Shown in pieces: positions 13,277-14,128 of a stretch of DNA of 14,128 nt; the first letter of the stretch is position 1; every line of letters starts with the position of its first letter. A program made the position numbers and the translations under genes. This stretch comes from JAHFJU01 sp964354865. Its GTDB lineage: Bacteria; Patescibacteriota; Gracilibacteria; UBA1369; UM-FILTER-53-11. The DNA lies in the NCBI GenBank assembly GCA_964354865.1, contig CAYHBN010000038.1:1-14128 (forward strand), read 5' to 3'. The notes beneath the pieces were generated by a model, which ran no database searches, was not told the DNA's origin, and saw nothing but the letters and a program-made list of their open reading frames with translations.

Positions 13277-14128
13277 TCAATTATTAATAGTCATACTCGC
13301 GAGCACTGACTCATAGATCTGTACATCGAGTTTCGGATTTGCGGCGACTACGTAGTAGCGAGTGAAGCCCTCTTTCTCTCTAAAATCTGTGACGATATGA
13401 CGTTTGTTGCGCCAAAATGGCTGGTCTGCAAAATCAGCGATGCCGGTCTTTTTTTCAATGTCGTAGCGTCGAGCCGTATATTTTTCGGTGCCAATTTTTA
13501 GATCTTCCTTATTGTGAATTGTTACTGTTGAGAGAGTCAAAAAATCTTTTGCATCAAAGTTGCGGATGAGGATTTGTGATCGATCGCGCGCGGTCCCAGT
13601 GCCCGCAAGTGTGAAGAGGTTTAGGGCTTTGATTGTGGGGATATACTCAACCTCAAACCCTTTAGGTATGGTGAACTGCAACGCGAATTGGTCACCACCC
13701 AGATCACGGTTTGATTCAAAGCTGCGTGATTGTTCGTTCATGGCGACGCCATTCGTACTAAAAAAATCATACGGATTTATCCACGATCCAACTTTGTTTG
13801 CCGAAGATTCGTATCCCCCTAAGCGAACGTCATTCCCTTCATAGAGCGCAAAGTGAAGATGTTTTCTCTCGCCGTCGGTCTCTACAGATTTGTTATTACC
13901 CAAGTTAGCTAGAAACTGCCCTTTTGCTACAGTGTCGTATTCTTTAAGCGTCGACGATGAGAGATCGAGGTGGCCATAGAGTGAATGTATCGTTTTCGCA
14001 TTGATGTTGTGTTTTACTATTATGAGACCTCCGTACCCATCGACTCTTCCAATATATTTGATAGTTCCATTGGCTATGGCAGAAGCGGGGACCTCTTTGC
14101 TTTCATCTTCATATTCAATATCGTCACC
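13277..14128 (-). CDS. M23 (LytM/lysostaphin-type) peptidase, 5' part outside window
   Basis: The frame stays open to the window edge, giving 283 visible residues; an internal TTG at 13903 is not the start. Counting from the edge, residues 13-39 (VPASAIANGTIKYIGRVDGY and GGLIIVKH), 48-54 (HSLYGHL), 67-77 and KHLHFAL (89-95) are the standard M23 core. His90 and His92 are the second metal-binding site/catalytic His; the first His-x(3)-Asp site would lie upstream of the window. M23 enzymes cut peptidoglycan cross-bridges, so this is probably an exported cell-wall hydrolase. Residues 105-283 form an extra C-terminal domain with SQILIRNFDAKDFLTLSTVT and YTARRYDIEKKTGIADF, a module not known to me as a named family. 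Its stop faces the PGPGW-like gene. Confidence 0.9.
   Translation of the reverse strand, partial: GDDIEYEDESKEVPASAIANGTIKYIGRVDGYGGLIIVKHNINAKTIHSLYGHLDLSSSTLKEYDTVAKGQFLANLGNNKSVETDGERKHLHFALYEGNDVRLGGYESSANKVGSWINPYDFFSTNGVAMNEQSRSFESNRDLGGDQFALQFTIPKGFEVEYIPTIKALNLFTLAGTGTARDRSQILIRNFDAKDFLTLSTVTIHNKEDLKIGTEKYTARRYDIEKKTGIADFADQPFWRNKRHIVTDFREKEGFTRYYVVAANPKLDVQIYESVLASMTINN

Overview
The window looks like a gene-dense bacterial chromosome segment. My best guess for the organism is Candidate Phyla Radiation (Patescibacteria, Parcubacteria-like). This is inferred from the mixture of small housekeeping genes with orphan membrane and secreted proteins, very short intergenic gaps, the near absence of convincing Shine-Dalgarno sites, and protein types common in those genomes (49-aa lmo0937-like protein, amphi-Trp protein, kinase-dCMP deaminase fusion, S-layer-anchored protein). 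TGA ends at least two clear genes, so the TGA-to-Gly code of some CPR lineages does not apply. No 16S or marker tree is available here, so taxonomy stays tentative.

Layout. 1-724: the 3' end of a proline-rich surface protein (+) with its own terminator. 734-2764: an ankyrin membrane protein followed by asnS (both -). 2881-5956: a forward block with a 49-aa membrane protein, a large S-layer-homology surface protein, a GIY-YIG nuclease and the GTPase engB. 5978-6454: a TspO/MBR protein (-). 6547-7217: a gene-free stretch that looks like one long, highly structured RNA gene with its own promoter and intrinsic terminator. 7237-8352: a P-loop nucleotide kinase fused to dCMP deaminase (+). 8356-10733: a small acidic protein, a rhodanese and a Cys-repeat membrane protein (all -). 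10949-11878: an orphan soluble protein (+). 11914-12546: an orphan membrane protein (-). 12722-13260: an amphi-Trp protein plus a PGPGW-like membrane protein (+). 13277-14128: an M23 peptidase (-) cut by the window end.

The most interesting part is 6547-8352. A roughly 635-nt RNA with a 20-bp stem, many local hairpins and a plausible 8-bp pseudoknot ends in a terminator whose 3' arm overlaps the -35 box of the kinase-deaminase gene. That arrangement recalls AvcID/DcdV anti-phage systems, in which an RNA encoded just upstream restrains a kinase-deaminase fusion. The RNA here is much longer and the protein shorter and more canonical, so this is a hypothesis; an unrelated large RNA beside a housekeeping salvage enzyme is the main alternative.

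A second theme is transcription start architecture. At least five genes have an extended -10 or -10-like hexamer ending only 6-8 nt before a start codon, which predicts leaderless or nearly leaderless mRNAs.
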